From the NCBI RefSeq assembly GCF_013408445.1, contig NZ_JACBZL010000001.1:1922001-1986000 (forward strand): a DNA stretch of 64,000 nt, given 5' to 3'. Of this stretch, positions 1-7,909 are shown in pieces (position 1 is the first letter of the stretch; each line of letters starts with the position of its first letter). Under the pieces are notes generated by a model. The model had not been told where the DNA came from, did no database searches, and saw nothing but the letters and a program-made list of their open reading frames with translations. The DNA is from Corynebacterium tuberculostearicum. GTDB taxonomy: Bacteria > Actinomycetota > Actinomycetes > Mycobacteriales > Mycobacteriaceae. A program made the position numbers and the translations under genes.

Positions 1-291
1 GCCATCGACGTCCACCAGAGCGGACTCTGGGTCGATGGAGTGGATCTTATTGAGTTTTTGCATGTCGATGACCAGGCCGCCGCCATTTTGGGCGGGGTCA
101 CCGTAGGAGCGGCCCATACCGCGGGCGATGACGCCGCGGCGCAGGTGGGCGGGCTTATCCGAGTTATCTTCTGCAACCTGGGCCACGGCCTTCTTGATGA
201 CGTCCACGTCTTCGGTGGCGAGCACGTGGGCGGTCGTCGGGGCGGTGCGGCCCCAGCCGTGCAGGGACTTTTCAGTAGTATGTAATTCCAT
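1..291 (-). CDS. dprE1: Decaprenylphosphoryl-beta-D-ribose oxidase DprE1 (partial, N-terminal part)
   Basis: The gene runs leftward off the window, leaving its first 97 codons. The N-terminus carries GWGRTAPTT and [12 protein letters not shown], segments typical of the FAD-binding domain of DprE1. In the known pathway DprE1 oxidises decaprenylphosphoryl-ribose and DprE2 reduces the product to decaprenylphosphoryl-arabinose, the arabinose donor for arabinogalactan. The ATG at 291 gives the natural family N-terminus ([15 protein letters not shown]). The nearby GtrA, GlfT1 and Wzm/Wzt genes match the arabinogalactan locus of M. tuberculosis. The C-terminal part cannot be judged here. Confidence 0.9.
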   Translation of the reverse strand, partial: MELHTTEKSLHGWGRTAPTTAHVLATEDVDVIKKAVAQVAEDNSDKPAHLRRGVIARGMGRSYGDPAQNGGGLVIDMQKLNKIHSIDPESALVDVDG

Positions 292-417
292 CTCTTACTC
301 TTTGCTCGACGGATTTATGTCGCTTCTCTAGCCTACCTAGCTCACAGGAGGGTGGCTGGAGTGGCGCGAGTGATATTCGGAACAAAACGGACGCTTGTAC
401 TGCCCGAATGTGACCGT

Positions 418-699
418 TTACAGATCCATGAGCGCGCGGATCTCCTCCGGCAGTTCCTCCTGGGATTCAATAATCGGGCCGTCGTACTCCCGCAAAAGCT
501 CATAGACGCGAGCGCGGGAGGAGGAATCCAGCATGGGCAATTCCTCTGCCATCAGGCGAGTCATGAAAGGGCTCAACGGCACATCGGTATGTTCTGTGGC
601 CTCGAAGTGGCCGTTGCGCTTATCGTCCTCTGCGCGCACATCCTGTGCCGCTTGCTGCGCCGGCGTCATATGCTTTGTCTTTTCCGAGTACATGCGCAT
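418..699 (-). CDS. Small hypothetical protein
   Basis: A 93-residue, acidic, predicted soluble protein with no signal peptide or membrane segment; I do not recognise the family. It contains TPAQQAAQDVRAEDDKRN near the start and an acidic C-terminus (ESQEELPEEIRALMDL). Start is ATG 699, with a second in-frame ATG at 693; the longer frame to 738 would overlap the divergent gene starting at 728, so the shorter form is preferred. It sits head-to-head with the membrane protein at 728, so the about 28 bp between them must hold promoter elements for both. Coding status rests on an intact frame and codon bias only. Confidence 0.6.
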   Translation of the reverse strand: MRMYSEKTKHMTPAQQAAQDVRAEDDKRNGHFEATEHTDVPLSPFMTRLMAEELPMLDSSSRARVYELLREYDGPIIESQEELPEEIRALMDL

Positions 700-727
700 T
701 AGCTTACCGCCGCTTAAAGTAGTCGCT

Positions 728-1192
728 ATGACCAACAACCGTGAGACGCATGATCAGCGCCAAGACAACTACGCCCTCGATGACACGCTGGCTGGCCGCA
801 TCACCCAGGCCGCCGCCGTGGGCATTGCGACCTCCTATCCGGATTGGATCAAGTCCAAGGGCGGTTTGATCACCGCGTATACCTTGTCTTTCTTTGGCTT
901 TAGCGCCCTAGTGGCCTATACCAACGCGCACGCCGAGCAGGACGGCGATGAGCCGCGCTCGCCGCAGGATAGTGCCGATCAAGGCCTCAAGCCGTGGGCC
1001 ATTTTTGCCGCAGTGGTGCTGCTGCTCATCCTGGGCGGCTGGATGAACGTTGCCCTTTCCCGCCGCATGGTGAAGTTCCTGCGCAAGCGCGGTGCCAAGC
1101 GTCCGTGGACCCTCTTGGGTGCCATAGGCGCGGCGCTGACGTTCCTTATTAGTGAGCTGGAAGCTCGCGATATTGCAAAACTAGCTTCCTAA
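728..1192 (+). CDS. Small membrane protein, unknown function
   Basis: A 154-residue protein with a hydrophilic N-terminus of about 40 residues, a membrane segment near residues 50-65 (TAYTLSFFGFSALVAYT), a hydrophilic loop, a second segment near 95-115 (WAIFAAVVLLLILGGW) and a short hydrophobic stretch near 130-145. A basic patch (RRMVKFLRKRGAKR) lies between the last two, probably cytoplasmic. Family not recognised; it looks like a conserved actinobacterial envelope protein. Start ATG 728 was chosen over upstream in-frame codons because those would run through the divergent gene. The next gene follows within about 20 bp, so the two may be co-transcribed. Confidence 0.7.
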   Translation: MTNNRETHDQRQDNYALDDTLAGRITQAAAVGIATSYPDWIKSKGGLITAYTLSFFGFSALVAYTNAHAEQDGDEPRSPQDSADQGLKPWAIFAAVVLLLILGGWMNVALSRRMVKFLRKRGAKRPWTLLGAIGAALTFLISELEARDIAKLAS

Positions 1193-1213
1193 AATTTGCG
1201 TATGGTGGGGCTC

Positions 1214-2110
1214 ATGAACGCAGGGGTCACCGATATCGCACAGGCGCGGGCCAAACGCGCCGATAGCGTGGTATCCCTCAAGCGCGAGCCCCTCACCATC
1301 ATTTGCCAAGCCGCGAATATTCGCGCCGATGGCGAGGTGCACCGCCAGATTGGTTTTAGCGATGCCCTGACCTTCACCGAGCTGCACCGCGTACTGCGCA
1401 TCTGCTTTGGCCTGCCGGAGGAGGAATCTCCCTGGCACTTTTATGAACACACCGAGGCCCGTGGCCCGCGCATCGATCCGGAGCGCCAGGCCTCCGAATT
1501 CCTCTGGCGCGAGGGCGATCAAATCGACTTCGCTTGGGGACTGTGGGACTTCGAGCTGGTAGTAGCCGAGATCTATCCCCGCGATAATGGCACCCCAGAG
1601 GCGCTGTGCGTGGGCGGCTCAGGCTCGCTCTTTCAGCCCTTTGAGCTGACCAGCGTGAACCGTGAATTGACCGGACAGGAAGTTACCGATGAGGTCTTTT
1701 CCGCGGTATCGTCCCCCGTGCGCGATTTAATTGAGCGCACCAAACTCTATGACTTCGTCCCGCTGCTGCAAGCGATGGACCTGGGCAGGGAAACCGACCT
1801 CACACCGCATGCTTCCCGCGTGCTCGCCAGCTTGCCGCGCGAGGTGACCCATGAAGGCAAAGACGCCTTTTGGTCCATGGCGCTTGCCCTTTCCTGTATG
1901 GGCGGCGCGGAGCTGACCGATTCCGTCGTGGAGACCACCATGGATGCGCTCGGCTGGGTCAATGACGATGGCACGGCGCTCTCCGGCGCCGACGTGCGGC
2001 AGCTCTGCGCGGCGTCGTTACAGCAATTAGCCGAGATCGGTGCTTATGGCACCGAATCCGCCGCGCCGGTGGATCGGTTGGACATGTACCGAGCGCTCTT
2101 GCGCGGGTAG
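1214..2110 (+). CDS. pRiA4b ORF-3-like domain protein
   Basis: About 298 residues, predicted cytoplasmic. The N-terminal part (roughly residues 20-130) has the pattern of the plasmid pRiA4b ORF-3-like family: a beta strand ending HRQIGF, then LTFTELHRVLRICFGL, then WHFYE, and later acidic and tryptophan positions (LWDFELVVAEIYP). The C-terminal 150 residues are helical and not recognised. The family is often annotated as plasmid- or transposon-borne, but its biochemical role is unknown. ATG 1214 is preferred because TGGTGGGG lies just upstream; a TTG at 1196 and ATG at 1202 are in-frame alternatives. It closely follows the membrane protein ending at 1192. Confidence 0.7.
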   Translation: MNAGVTDIAQARAKRADSVVSLKREPLTIICQAANIRADGEVHRQIGFSDALTFTELHRVLRICFGLPEEESPWHFYEHTEARGPRIDPERQASEFLWREGDQIDFAWGLWDFELVVAEIYPRDNGTPEALCVGGSGSLFQPFELTSVNRELTGQEVTDEVFSAVSSPVRDLIERTKLYDFVPLLQAMDLGRETDLTPHASRVLASLPREVTHEGKDAFWSMALALSCMGGAELTDSVVETTMDALGWVNDDGTALSGADVRQLCAASLQQLAEIGAYGTESAAPVDRLDMYRALLRG

Positions 2111-2121
2111 GCTACTCACTC

Positions 2122-2562
2122 GTGACTAATTCCGCTGACGACGCCGTAGAAGTAAAGCCCTCATCCACCTCGCTGCACACCCAGCTGGTGCGTTTTATTT
2201 CCGTAGGCGTATTTACCGCCGCCATTGACTATGGTCTCACGCTTTTATTGACCTATCTGGGACTGCACCGTTCTGCCGCCAAGGCCATCGGTTGGGTCTT
2301 TGGCACCATCGCCGCCTACCTGGCCAATGCGCGGTGGACCTTTGGGGCCAAGGTGTCTGGCCGCACAGCCGCGACCGTGGGCATTTTGTACGCCTCTACC
2401 TTTGCGGTCCAAAACTTCCTGTACTGGGTGCTCAATGAGCCGCTTATGGCTCTCGGCTTTGAGGGTGCGGTAAAAGACACCATCGCCTTCGTCATCGCCC
2501 AAGGCGTGGCCACGGTGACCAACTTTGCCATTCAAAGGGCCTTTATCTTTAAGGAAAAATAG
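2122..2562 (+). CDS. GtrA family membrane protein (first of a tandem pair)
   Basis: A 146-residue polytopic protein with four predicted membrane helices. The GtrA signature is clear: an N-terminal LVRFISVGVFTAAIDYG helix, then KAIGWVFGTIAAYLANARWTF, and a C-terminal VATVTNFAIQRAFIF. GtrA proteins act in membrane translocation or handling of polyprenyl-linked sugars; in mycobacteria the GtrA next to dprE1 (Rv3789) has been linked to decaprenyl-phosphoryl-arabinose handling or arabinosyltransferase recruitment. Start is GTG 2122, 11 bp after the upstream stop. It abuts the second GtrA gene, whose ATG immediately follows this stop. Confidence 0.88.
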   Translation: MTNSADDAVEVKPSSTSLHTQLVRFISVGVFTAAIDYGLTLLLTYLGLHRSAAKAIGWVFGTIAAYLANARWTFGAKVSGRTAATVGILYASTFAVQNFLYWVLNEPLMALGFEGAVKDTIAFVIAQGVATVTNFAIQRAFIFKEK

Positions 2563-3057
2563 ATGGCAGCAGCCTCCTCACGGACGTGGCGCGGCGCGGC
2601 CCAGCGGGCTTCGCGCTCGACCAGCCTGCGCGCGCAAAGCGCCAAGTTCGCGGTGACGGGGGCGCTTGCCGCGCTTATCGACGTCTCCTTAACCTGGCTC
2701 CTGCAGATCGGCTTCGGCCTGCTTAGCGCCGACCCCGCCCGTGCGGTGGGCTTTATTATCGGTACCTGGGCGGCCTATCTACTCAATCGCCGTTGGACCT
2801 TCCAGGCCGAAGCCACCGCGGTGCGCTTCGCCGGCGTCCTTGCCACCTACGGCGTGACCTTCGTGGTCAATATGGTGGCCTATAAGTTCCTTTTTGAGCT
2901 TTTCGACGTCCACTGGGAGTGGAACTCGACCCTTTCCCTCGTGGTGGCCTTTGCTATCTCGCAGGGCACCGCCACCGTGGTGAACTTTGCGGTGCAACGC
3001 TGGATTATTTTTAGGAAGGCGGGGGTCCGGGTCGTCGCCAAGCAGGATCCGTCCTAG
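2563..3057 (+). CDS. GtrA family membrane protein (second of a tandem pair)
   Basis: A 164-residue paralogue of the preceding protein with the same four-helix layout: KFAVTGALAALIDVSLTW, RAVGFIIGTWAAYLLNRRWTF and TVVNFAVQRWIIF. The N-terminus has a basic extension of about 25 residues (SSRTWRGAAQRASRSTS). Its ATG directly follows the stop of the upstream GtrA gene with no spacer, implying translational coupling. The 3' end overlaps the convergent GlfT1-like gene by 4 bp. Two GtrA genes beside dprE1 suggest two polyprenyl-sugar substrates or a heteromer; that is inference. Confidence 0.87.
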   Translation: MAAASSRTWRGAAQRASRSTSLRAQSAKFAVTGALAALIDVSLTWLLQIGFGLLSADPARAVGFIIGTWAAYLLNRRWTFQAEATAVRFAGVLATYGVTFVVNMVAYKFLFELFDVHWEWNSTLSLVVAFAISQGTATVVNFAVQRWIIFRKAGVRVVAKQDPS

Positions 3058-3977
3058 CCCTGGTTAGGCCGGCGGAAATCTTCTTGGCGCCCGCGGTTGT
3101 GGAGCTTGAGCCATTCGATAAAGCCGGCCGGGTCGTGGCGCTGGACTAAGAAGAACCAGCCAAAGCGGGCAAATTCCTGGGGCAGTAGCTTGCGCATGCC
3201 GCGCTGCCACAGCAGGTAGCCGCGATTGCGGTAGGTGAAAAAGCGCTTGAACTCACCTTCTGGGTACTGGGTATGCATTTTGCCACCCAGGATGGGCTTG
3301 AACTCATCCGATCCGTCCGGGTGCAGGTAGCTGGTGGTCAGCGCCGTGCCGAAGGAGAGCCCGGAATTAACCAGCCGGCGGTGGTATTCCACCTCATCGC
3401 CGCGGATAAACAGCCGGTAGTCCGGAACGCCAATGATCTCCATGGCCGCGGCGGAAATCAGCGCGCCGTTAAAAAGCGAGGCGATGCCGGGCAGGAAATC
3501 GCCCTCCAGCTCGTCCATCCGGCGGCGCCATACCAGCCCCTGGCGCAGGGGGAAGGCCAGGCGGCCGGGATCGTCAATATTGCATACCGCCGGGGAGACC
3601 TCATGCAGGCGGTTGGCTTCTGCCACTCGATACAGCTCCGCTAGTACCGCGTGATCGGCAGGGCGGCCGTCATCATCGGCGCACCACACGGCATCGGCGC
3701 CCAAAGACAGCGCGGTGAGAAAACCTAGCGCAAAGCCACCGGCGCCGCCCAGGTTGGTTTCCGAAGGCACGTAGACACCCCGGTCACCCGCCATGGATTC
3801 GACGAGTTCGCGCACCGCATCTTCCGCGCCATTATCCACCACGACTACCCACTGCACGGGGTGGGTTTGGTGGACTACCTGTTCAAGCGAAGCCCGCAAT
3901 AGCTCGGCGCGCTGATGGGTAACAATGACGGCGGCGGTGGAACCGGTGGAAGTCAGGGTGGCAGTCATGGGTTCCAT
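3054..3977 (-). CDS. glfT1: GlfT1-like galactofuranosyltransferase (GT2 family)
   Basis: About 307 residues, a GT-A fold family 2 glycosyltransferase. Visible are the first beta strand AVIVTHQRAELL, VVVVDNG, the ETNLGGAGGF segment typical of galactofuranosyl/rhamnosyl transferases, and the metal-binding triple aspartate in WCADDDGRP. A later GDEVEYHRRL fits the acceptor or catalytic region. In M. tuberculosis GlfT1 (Rv3782) starts the galactan chain on the decaprenyl-linked rhamnose acceptor and lies between the wzt and wzm homologues; here the exporter genes lie just downstream on the same strand, interrupted only by an opposite-strand GNAT gene. ATG 3977 is preferred; ATG 3968 is possible. 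No signal peptide; expected at the inner membrane face. Confidence 0.85.
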   Translation of the reverse strand: MEPMTATLTSTGSTAAVIVTHQRAELLRASLEQVVHQTHPVQWVVVVDNGAEDAVRELVESMAGDRGVYVPSETNLGGAGGFALGFLTALSLGADAVWCADDDGRPADHAVLAELYRVAEANRLHEVSPAVCNIDDPGRLAFPLRQGLVWRRRMDELEGDFLPGIASLFNGALISAAAMEIIGVPDYRLFIRGDEVEYHRRLVNSGLSFGTALTTSYLHPDGSDEFKPILGGKMHTQYPEGEFKRFFTYRNRGYLLWQRGMRKLLPQEFARFGWFFLVQRHDPAGFIEWLKLHNRGRQEDFRRPNQG

Positions 3978-4072
3978 CTTGCCACCGGGGTAGGGGGACC
4001 AACGCAGAAACACTCCGTGCGGGTGAAGCGAAAACTAGATATGGCCGCAGCTTTGTGGATACTGTGAAATGT

Positions 4073-4741
4073 ATGGAAAATATCTGGCCGCCTTTTGCGG
4101 TGACCATTCGGGCCAGCGATGATACTGGCCGTGGAGTCGACCTGCGCGTCATGCGCGATGAAGACATCGCGTGCGTGGCCACGGTAGGTGCGGCAGATAT
4201 CTATGGCACCGACATTCCCGAGCACGCCTTTCCCTGGCTCTTTGATGAAAAGCGGAATACTCCCGCTGCCATGGCGCAGCACCGGTGGGAGCACCGAGCG
4301 CAGCTGCGCGCCAATAATTGGACCCTGGATTTCATTGCCCGCGACGCAAAGACCCAAGAATTGGTGGGGGTGGTGGACCTATCGGCCGAAAACTTTGCGG
4401 CCGCGCGGGAAGTGCAGACCGCATCATGGGTACTGCGCCGCTTCCAAGGCCAAGGCTATGGCACGCTTATCCGCCAAGCGGTGGTCGAGTTTTCCTTTAC
4501 CCACCTCGATGCGCATTCGCTGCGTACTTGTTGGATAGAGACCAATCTTGCCTCGGCCCGGGTGAGTGAGAAGATGGGCTACCGCATAAGCACCGAGAAA
4601 AAGGAAGAGCCTGCCGGCCCAGAAAAAATTAACCGGCCGGTGGTCAGCGCGCGCCTTAGCGCCGCGGAGTATCACCGGCCGGATGGCTTGCAGCTGGAGG
4701 TAACCGGAGTGGGCGAGCAGCTGCTGCATATGCTCAGCTAG
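4073..4741 (+). CDS. GNAT family acetyltransferase (RimJ/RimL-like)
   Basis: A 222-residue soluble protein. The second half shows the GNAT acetyl-CoA fold: strand LVGVVDLSAEN, then SWVLRRFQGQGYGTLIRQAVVEFSF, where RxxGxG binds the CoA pyrophosphate (QGQGYGT), and the closing motif ETNLASARVSEKMGY, typical of RimJ/RimL proteins acting on protein N-termini or small substrates. The specific substrate cannot be read from sequence. ATG 4073 is preferred over an upstream GTG at 4055. It lies between the GlfT1 gene (divergent) and wzt (convergent, 4-bp overlap), so it interrupts the arabinogalactan export cluster. Confidence 0.82.
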   Translation: MENIWPPFAVTIRASDDTGRGVDLRVMRDEDIACVATVGAADIYGTDIPEHAFPWLFDEKRNTPAAMAQHRWEHRAQLRANNWTLDFIARDAKTQELVGVVDLSAENFAAAREVQTASWVLRRFQGQGYGTLIRQAVVEFSFTHLDAHSLRTCWIETNLASARVSEKMGYRISTEKKEEPAGPEKINRPVVSARLSAAEYHRPDGLQLEVTGVGEQLLHMLS

Positions 4742-5541
4742 TTGCCGCTGGTGTCCTCATTTTCAAAACGCTCGCGCAGGTCGCGCACATACTCGCCCAC
4801 CTCAGGGCCTTCGTATTCGCCGACGACCTCGGAAACCTCGCCCACCGAGCGGATCTCGCCATGGTCGATCCATAGCGCGGTATTACACAGCTGCGCCAAA
4901 AAGTCATTGGAGTGGGAAGCAAAGACCAGGATGCCGGAGCGCTTCACCAGCTCTTGTAGGCGTACACGGGCCTTGGCCATGAAAGCGGCGTCGACGGCGC
5001 CGATGCCCTCATCCAACAGCAGGATTTCCGGCTCAATGGACGTCACTACGCCGAGCGCCAAGCGCACGCGCATACCGGTGGAATAGGTGCGCAGCGGCAT
5101 GGAGAGATAATCGCCGAGTTCAGAAAACTCCGCAATCTCATCCATCTTTTTCTTCATCTGCTTGATGGACTGGCCCAAAAAGAGGCCACGGATAATGATG
5201 TTGTCGTAGCCAGAGACCTCCGGGTCCATGCCTACGCCCAAATCAAAGACGGGGGCCACGCGGCCGCGCACATCGGCAGAACCACGGGTGGGTTCATAAA
5301 TGCCAGACAAAAGGCGCAGCAAGGTGGACTTGCCGGCGCCGTTATGGCCCACCAAACCCACGCGGTCGCCCTCGCGCAGGTGCAGGTTAATATCCTTCAG
5401 CGCCTCCACCACGACGGTGTTCTGGGCATTTTTGCCAATGGCGCCGCCGGCGGAAGAAAGCATGGCCTTCTTGAGCGAGCGGGATTTGGCATCAAAGATG
5501 GGAAAGTCCACGCACGCGTTATACGTATCAATCGAGACCAT
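4738..5541 (-). CDS. wzt: Wzt-type ABC transporter ATP-binding protein (arabinogalactan export)
   Basis: 267 residues. Walker A is GHNGAGKST (residues 65-73), the signature is YSTGMRVRLALG, Walker B is ILLLDEG, and the H-loop is FASHSNDF. The pattern (V)APVFDLGVGMDPEVSGYDNI is typical of the Wzt/TagH/RfbE polysaccharide exporter subfamily. No C-terminal carbohydrate-binding domain follows, so it is the short form. Its partner permease lies 46 bp upstream on the same strand. By homology to Rv3781-Rv3783 the pair should flip lipid-linked galactan/arabinogalactan across the inner membrane. The 3' end overlaps the convergent GNAT gene by 4 bp. Confidence 0.9.
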   Translation of the reverse strand: MVSIDTYNACVDFPIFDAKSRSLKKAMLSSAGGAIGKNAQNTVVVEALKDINLHLREGDRVGLVGHNGAGKSTLLRLLSGIYEPTRGSADVRGRVAPVFDLGVGMDPEVSGYDNIIIRGLFLGQSIKQMKKKMDEIAEFSELGDYLSMPLRTYSTGMRVRLALGVVTSIEPEILLLDEGIGAVDAAFMAKARVRLQELVKRSGILVFASHSNDFLAQLCNTALWIDHGEIRSVGEVSEVVGEYEGPEVGEYVRDLRERFENEDTSGN

Positions 5542-5587
5542 CAGTCTGTATCCTTTCGAGGAATCTCAGGAAGTGCAGGGCGTGGGC

Positions 5588-6478
5588 TTAAACCCAGTAG
5601 CTGACGCGGAAGCGCCACTTGCGCATGACCAAGCCGGCGATGAGCAGGCCAAGAACGGTGCAGCCAATAACGATCCACCAGTGGTAGGCGGCCACCGGCT
5701 CACCGATCATGGGCGCACGGACGATTTCCAGGTAGTGGTAGAGCGGGTTGATTTCCGCGATGCGGGCGCGGCTGGACACCGCACCGCCCTGGTCCTTCAA
5801 GGTATTGGTCATCCACACAATCGGGGTGACGTAGAACAGCAGCTGGGTCAGTGCTTCAAGCAGCGGAGCGACGTCACGGAAGCGGGTAGCGATGATGCCA
5901 AAGAACATCGTGACCCACACGCCGTTGACCAGCAACAAGGCCAAGCCGGGGAGGAAGAGGAAGAACTCCCATCCCAAGTTGCGCGGGAAGATAAGGATAA
6001 GCAGCAACCAGATGATGAGGTTATGGCCCAAAAACAGCGTCTGGCGCCACACCAAGCGGTAAACGTGCACCGACAGCGGGGCTGGGAGCTGTTTAATCAA
6101 GCCCTCGTTGTCAATGAAGACCGTGGAGCCTTCTTTGATGCAGCCCGAAATGAAGGTCCACATAATAAGGCCCACGGTGACGTGGGGGAGGAACTCCGCG
6201 ACGGGAATCTGGAAGAGCATGGAATACAACAGGCCCAAGGCGAGGGCCATCACGCCGGTGGCGATGGTGATCCAAAACGGGCCCAGGACAGAGCGGCGGT
6301 AGCGCTGCTTAATATCTTGAATGCCCAGTTTGAACCACAGCTCGCGCTGCTGTGCACCCTGCACCAGGTCCGCGAAGGCGGCCTTGAGGGTCTCGGACTG
6401 GGACGCTGGGGTGGCCTCGCCGTCTGGCTGGGAGGTCATGCGGGCGATATCAGCGCGCAGTTGATTGTTATCTTGCAC
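5588..6478 (-). CDS. wzm: Wzm-type ABC-2 transporter permease (arabinogalactan export)
   Basis: About 296 residues with a cytoplasmic N-terminus and six predicted membrane helices. The ABC-2 exporter pattern is present: ELWFKLGIQDIKQRYRRSVLGPFW before helix 1 (amphipathic interface helix), GCIKEGSTVFIDNEGLIKQLPAPL after helix 2 (coupling region), and NPLYHYLEIVRAPMIG near the C-terminus. Start GTG 6478 is preferred for an AGGG nine bases upstream; ATG 6508 (ten residues longer) and ATG 6439 are alternatives. It precedes wzt and likely forms an operon with it and the GlfT1 gene. Confidence 0.9.
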   Translation of the reverse strand: MQDNNQLRADIARMTSQPDGEATPASQSETLKAAFADLVQGAQQRELWFKLGIQDIKQRYRRSVLGPFWITIATGVMALALGLLYSMLFQIPVAEFLPHVTVGLIMWTFISGCIKEGSTVFIDNEGLIKQLPAPLSVHVYRLVWRQTLFLGHNLIIWLLLILIFPRNLGWEFFLFLPGLALLLVNGVWVTMFFGIIATRFRDVAPLLEALTQLLFYVTPIVWMTNTLKDQGGAVSSRARIAEINPLYHYLEIVRAPMIGEPVAAYHWWIVIGCTVLGLLIAGLVMRKWRFRVSYWV

Positions 6479-6652
6479 GCTCAACACCCTAGCGCGCGGG
6501 CTGGGCAAACGGGAACTACACGCCGCCAGCCTGCGAAAACAGCGATATCCAGCGAAAATTCAAATTTGGGAAACTTGGGCCAAACGCGTATACAGTAGGG
6601 AACCGACCGCCACTGTGTGGCGATGCCTAGCGCGATAAAGAAGGGGACCGTA

Positions 6653-7909
6653 ATGCCAGCAGGAGCTTCGGCACACTACGACGTATTCAGTGTGCGCGGT
6701 TTATACACCGGGCTATCTGATGGTTGGACCTACCTCAACGCGCACGCGGTGCCCCAAATTTCTGAGCGCGTCGCCTCCGGCGTGGCGCGATCCTTCCGGA
6801 TGTCCACCGCAGTGGCCACCCAGGAGGGCCCAGGCGGCGCCCACTCCGCCACGCCCGCGCCGGGCCGTTTGGAAGGCGATGGTAATTACACCGCCGCACG
6901 CATGGCTGTAGCGGATCTGACCGGGTCCAAGGCAGACCGCGTAGTGCTTGGCCCGTCCTTGCCCGTGTTGTACCAGTCCTTGGCGCAGACGGCCCGTCCG
7001 CTATTGGGCAGCAATTCCTCGGTGGTGCTCTCCAAGCTGGATCCGCCGTCTTTGTACTCGGCGTTTTCTGAGGTCAAGGCAGAAACCCGTTGGGCCCAGC
7101 CAGACTTGGGTACGGGTGAGCTGCCAGGTTTCCAATTTGCCGAGCTGGTCGATGGCTCCACGCGCCTCGTTGCCTTCTCCGCCGCGCACGAGCTTTTGGG
7201 TACGGTATCCCCGGCCGCTGAGATCATTGACACCGTCCATGAGCGCTCCCGCGCCTGGACGCTTCTCGACGTCTCTGCGATCGCTCCCTACCGCCCCATC
7301 AACTTCGATGATCTCGGCGCCGATATCTTAGGCCTCGACCTGGGATTGCTGGGCGGACCGCAGCTAGCGGCGCTTGTCTTCCGCGATACCCGCATGTTCC
7401 GCCGCCTCGACGCCCTCGATCCGGTGCATACCGGCAAGGGTTCTCGCAAGCTGGAAACACCCATTTCCTCTGGCTTGGCCGGCGGTGTCGGACCGCTCGT
7501 GGACCATCTTGCCGCCCTCGCCGGTGGGGAGAGCGGCTCGCGCCGCAAGCGCCTGCGCACCTCCATGGATGCGCTCAGCGTCTACTTGGAGGATCTGCGC
7601 GCTGACCTCTATTCCTTCTTGAGCACCCTGCCCGCCGTGCATATTCTTGGCGTGACCGGGGAGGCTGCCGCAGGCGCCTCCGACGATCGCCTGCCGCGCC
7701 TCACCTTCGCAGTAAAGGGTGTTCCGGCCGAGACCGTGCACAAGCGCCTCTTTGATAACGGCCTTGTTACCACGCTTGCCCCGCAGACCCCGTTGCTCAC
7801 GGAGATGGGCGTGGAAGAAATTGGCGGTGCCGTTACTGTTGCGCTCGGCCCCTTCAACACCTATCACGACGTTGAGCATCTCATCCGCGTCGTAGCCTCG
7901 CTGGCTTAA
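6653..7909 (+). CDS. Class V aminotransferase-like protein, PLP lysine apparently absent
   Basis: 418 residues with the fold pattern of class V aminotransferases/cysteine desulfurases: N-terminal GWTYLNAHAVPQIS, GNYTAARMAVADLTG, and C-terminal RLTFAVKGVPAETVHKRLFDNG. At the place where the family carries a Ser-x-His-Lys Schiff-base lysine before Gly-Pro, this protein reads LDLGLLGGPQ, so leucine replaces the lysine. Position and gene neighbour (a quinone oxidoreductase, convergent, 4-bp overlap) match M. tuberculosis Rv3778c-Rv3777. ATG 6653 has a good ribosome site (AAGGGGA) ahead. It may be a pseudoenzyme or use another residue; activity as a desulfurase should not be assumed. Confidence 0.78.
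   Translation: MPAGASAHYDVFSVRGLYTGLSDGWTYLNAHAVPQISERVASGVARSFRMSTAVATQEGPGGAHSATPAPGRLEGDGNYTAARMAVADLTGSKADRVVLGPSLPVLYQSLAQTARPLLGSNSSVVLSKLDPPSLYSAFSEVKAETRWAQPDLGTGELPGFQFAELVDGSTRLVAFSAAHELLGTVSPAAEIIDTVHERSRAWTLLDVSAIAPYRPINFDDLGADILGLDLGLLGGPQLAALVFRDTRMFRRLDALDPVHTGKGSRKLETPISSGLAGGVGPLVDHLAALAGGESGSRRKRLRTSMDALSVYLEDLRADLYSFLSTLPAVHILGVTGEAAAGASDDRLPRLTFAVKGVPAETVHKRLFDNGLVTTLAPQTPLLTEMGVEEIGGAVTVALGPFNTYHDVEHLIRVVASLA

Noticed and set aside
5300..6598. 432-codon plus-strand frame across wzt and wzm
   Set aside because: Antisense shadow; both minus-strand genes have clear motifs.
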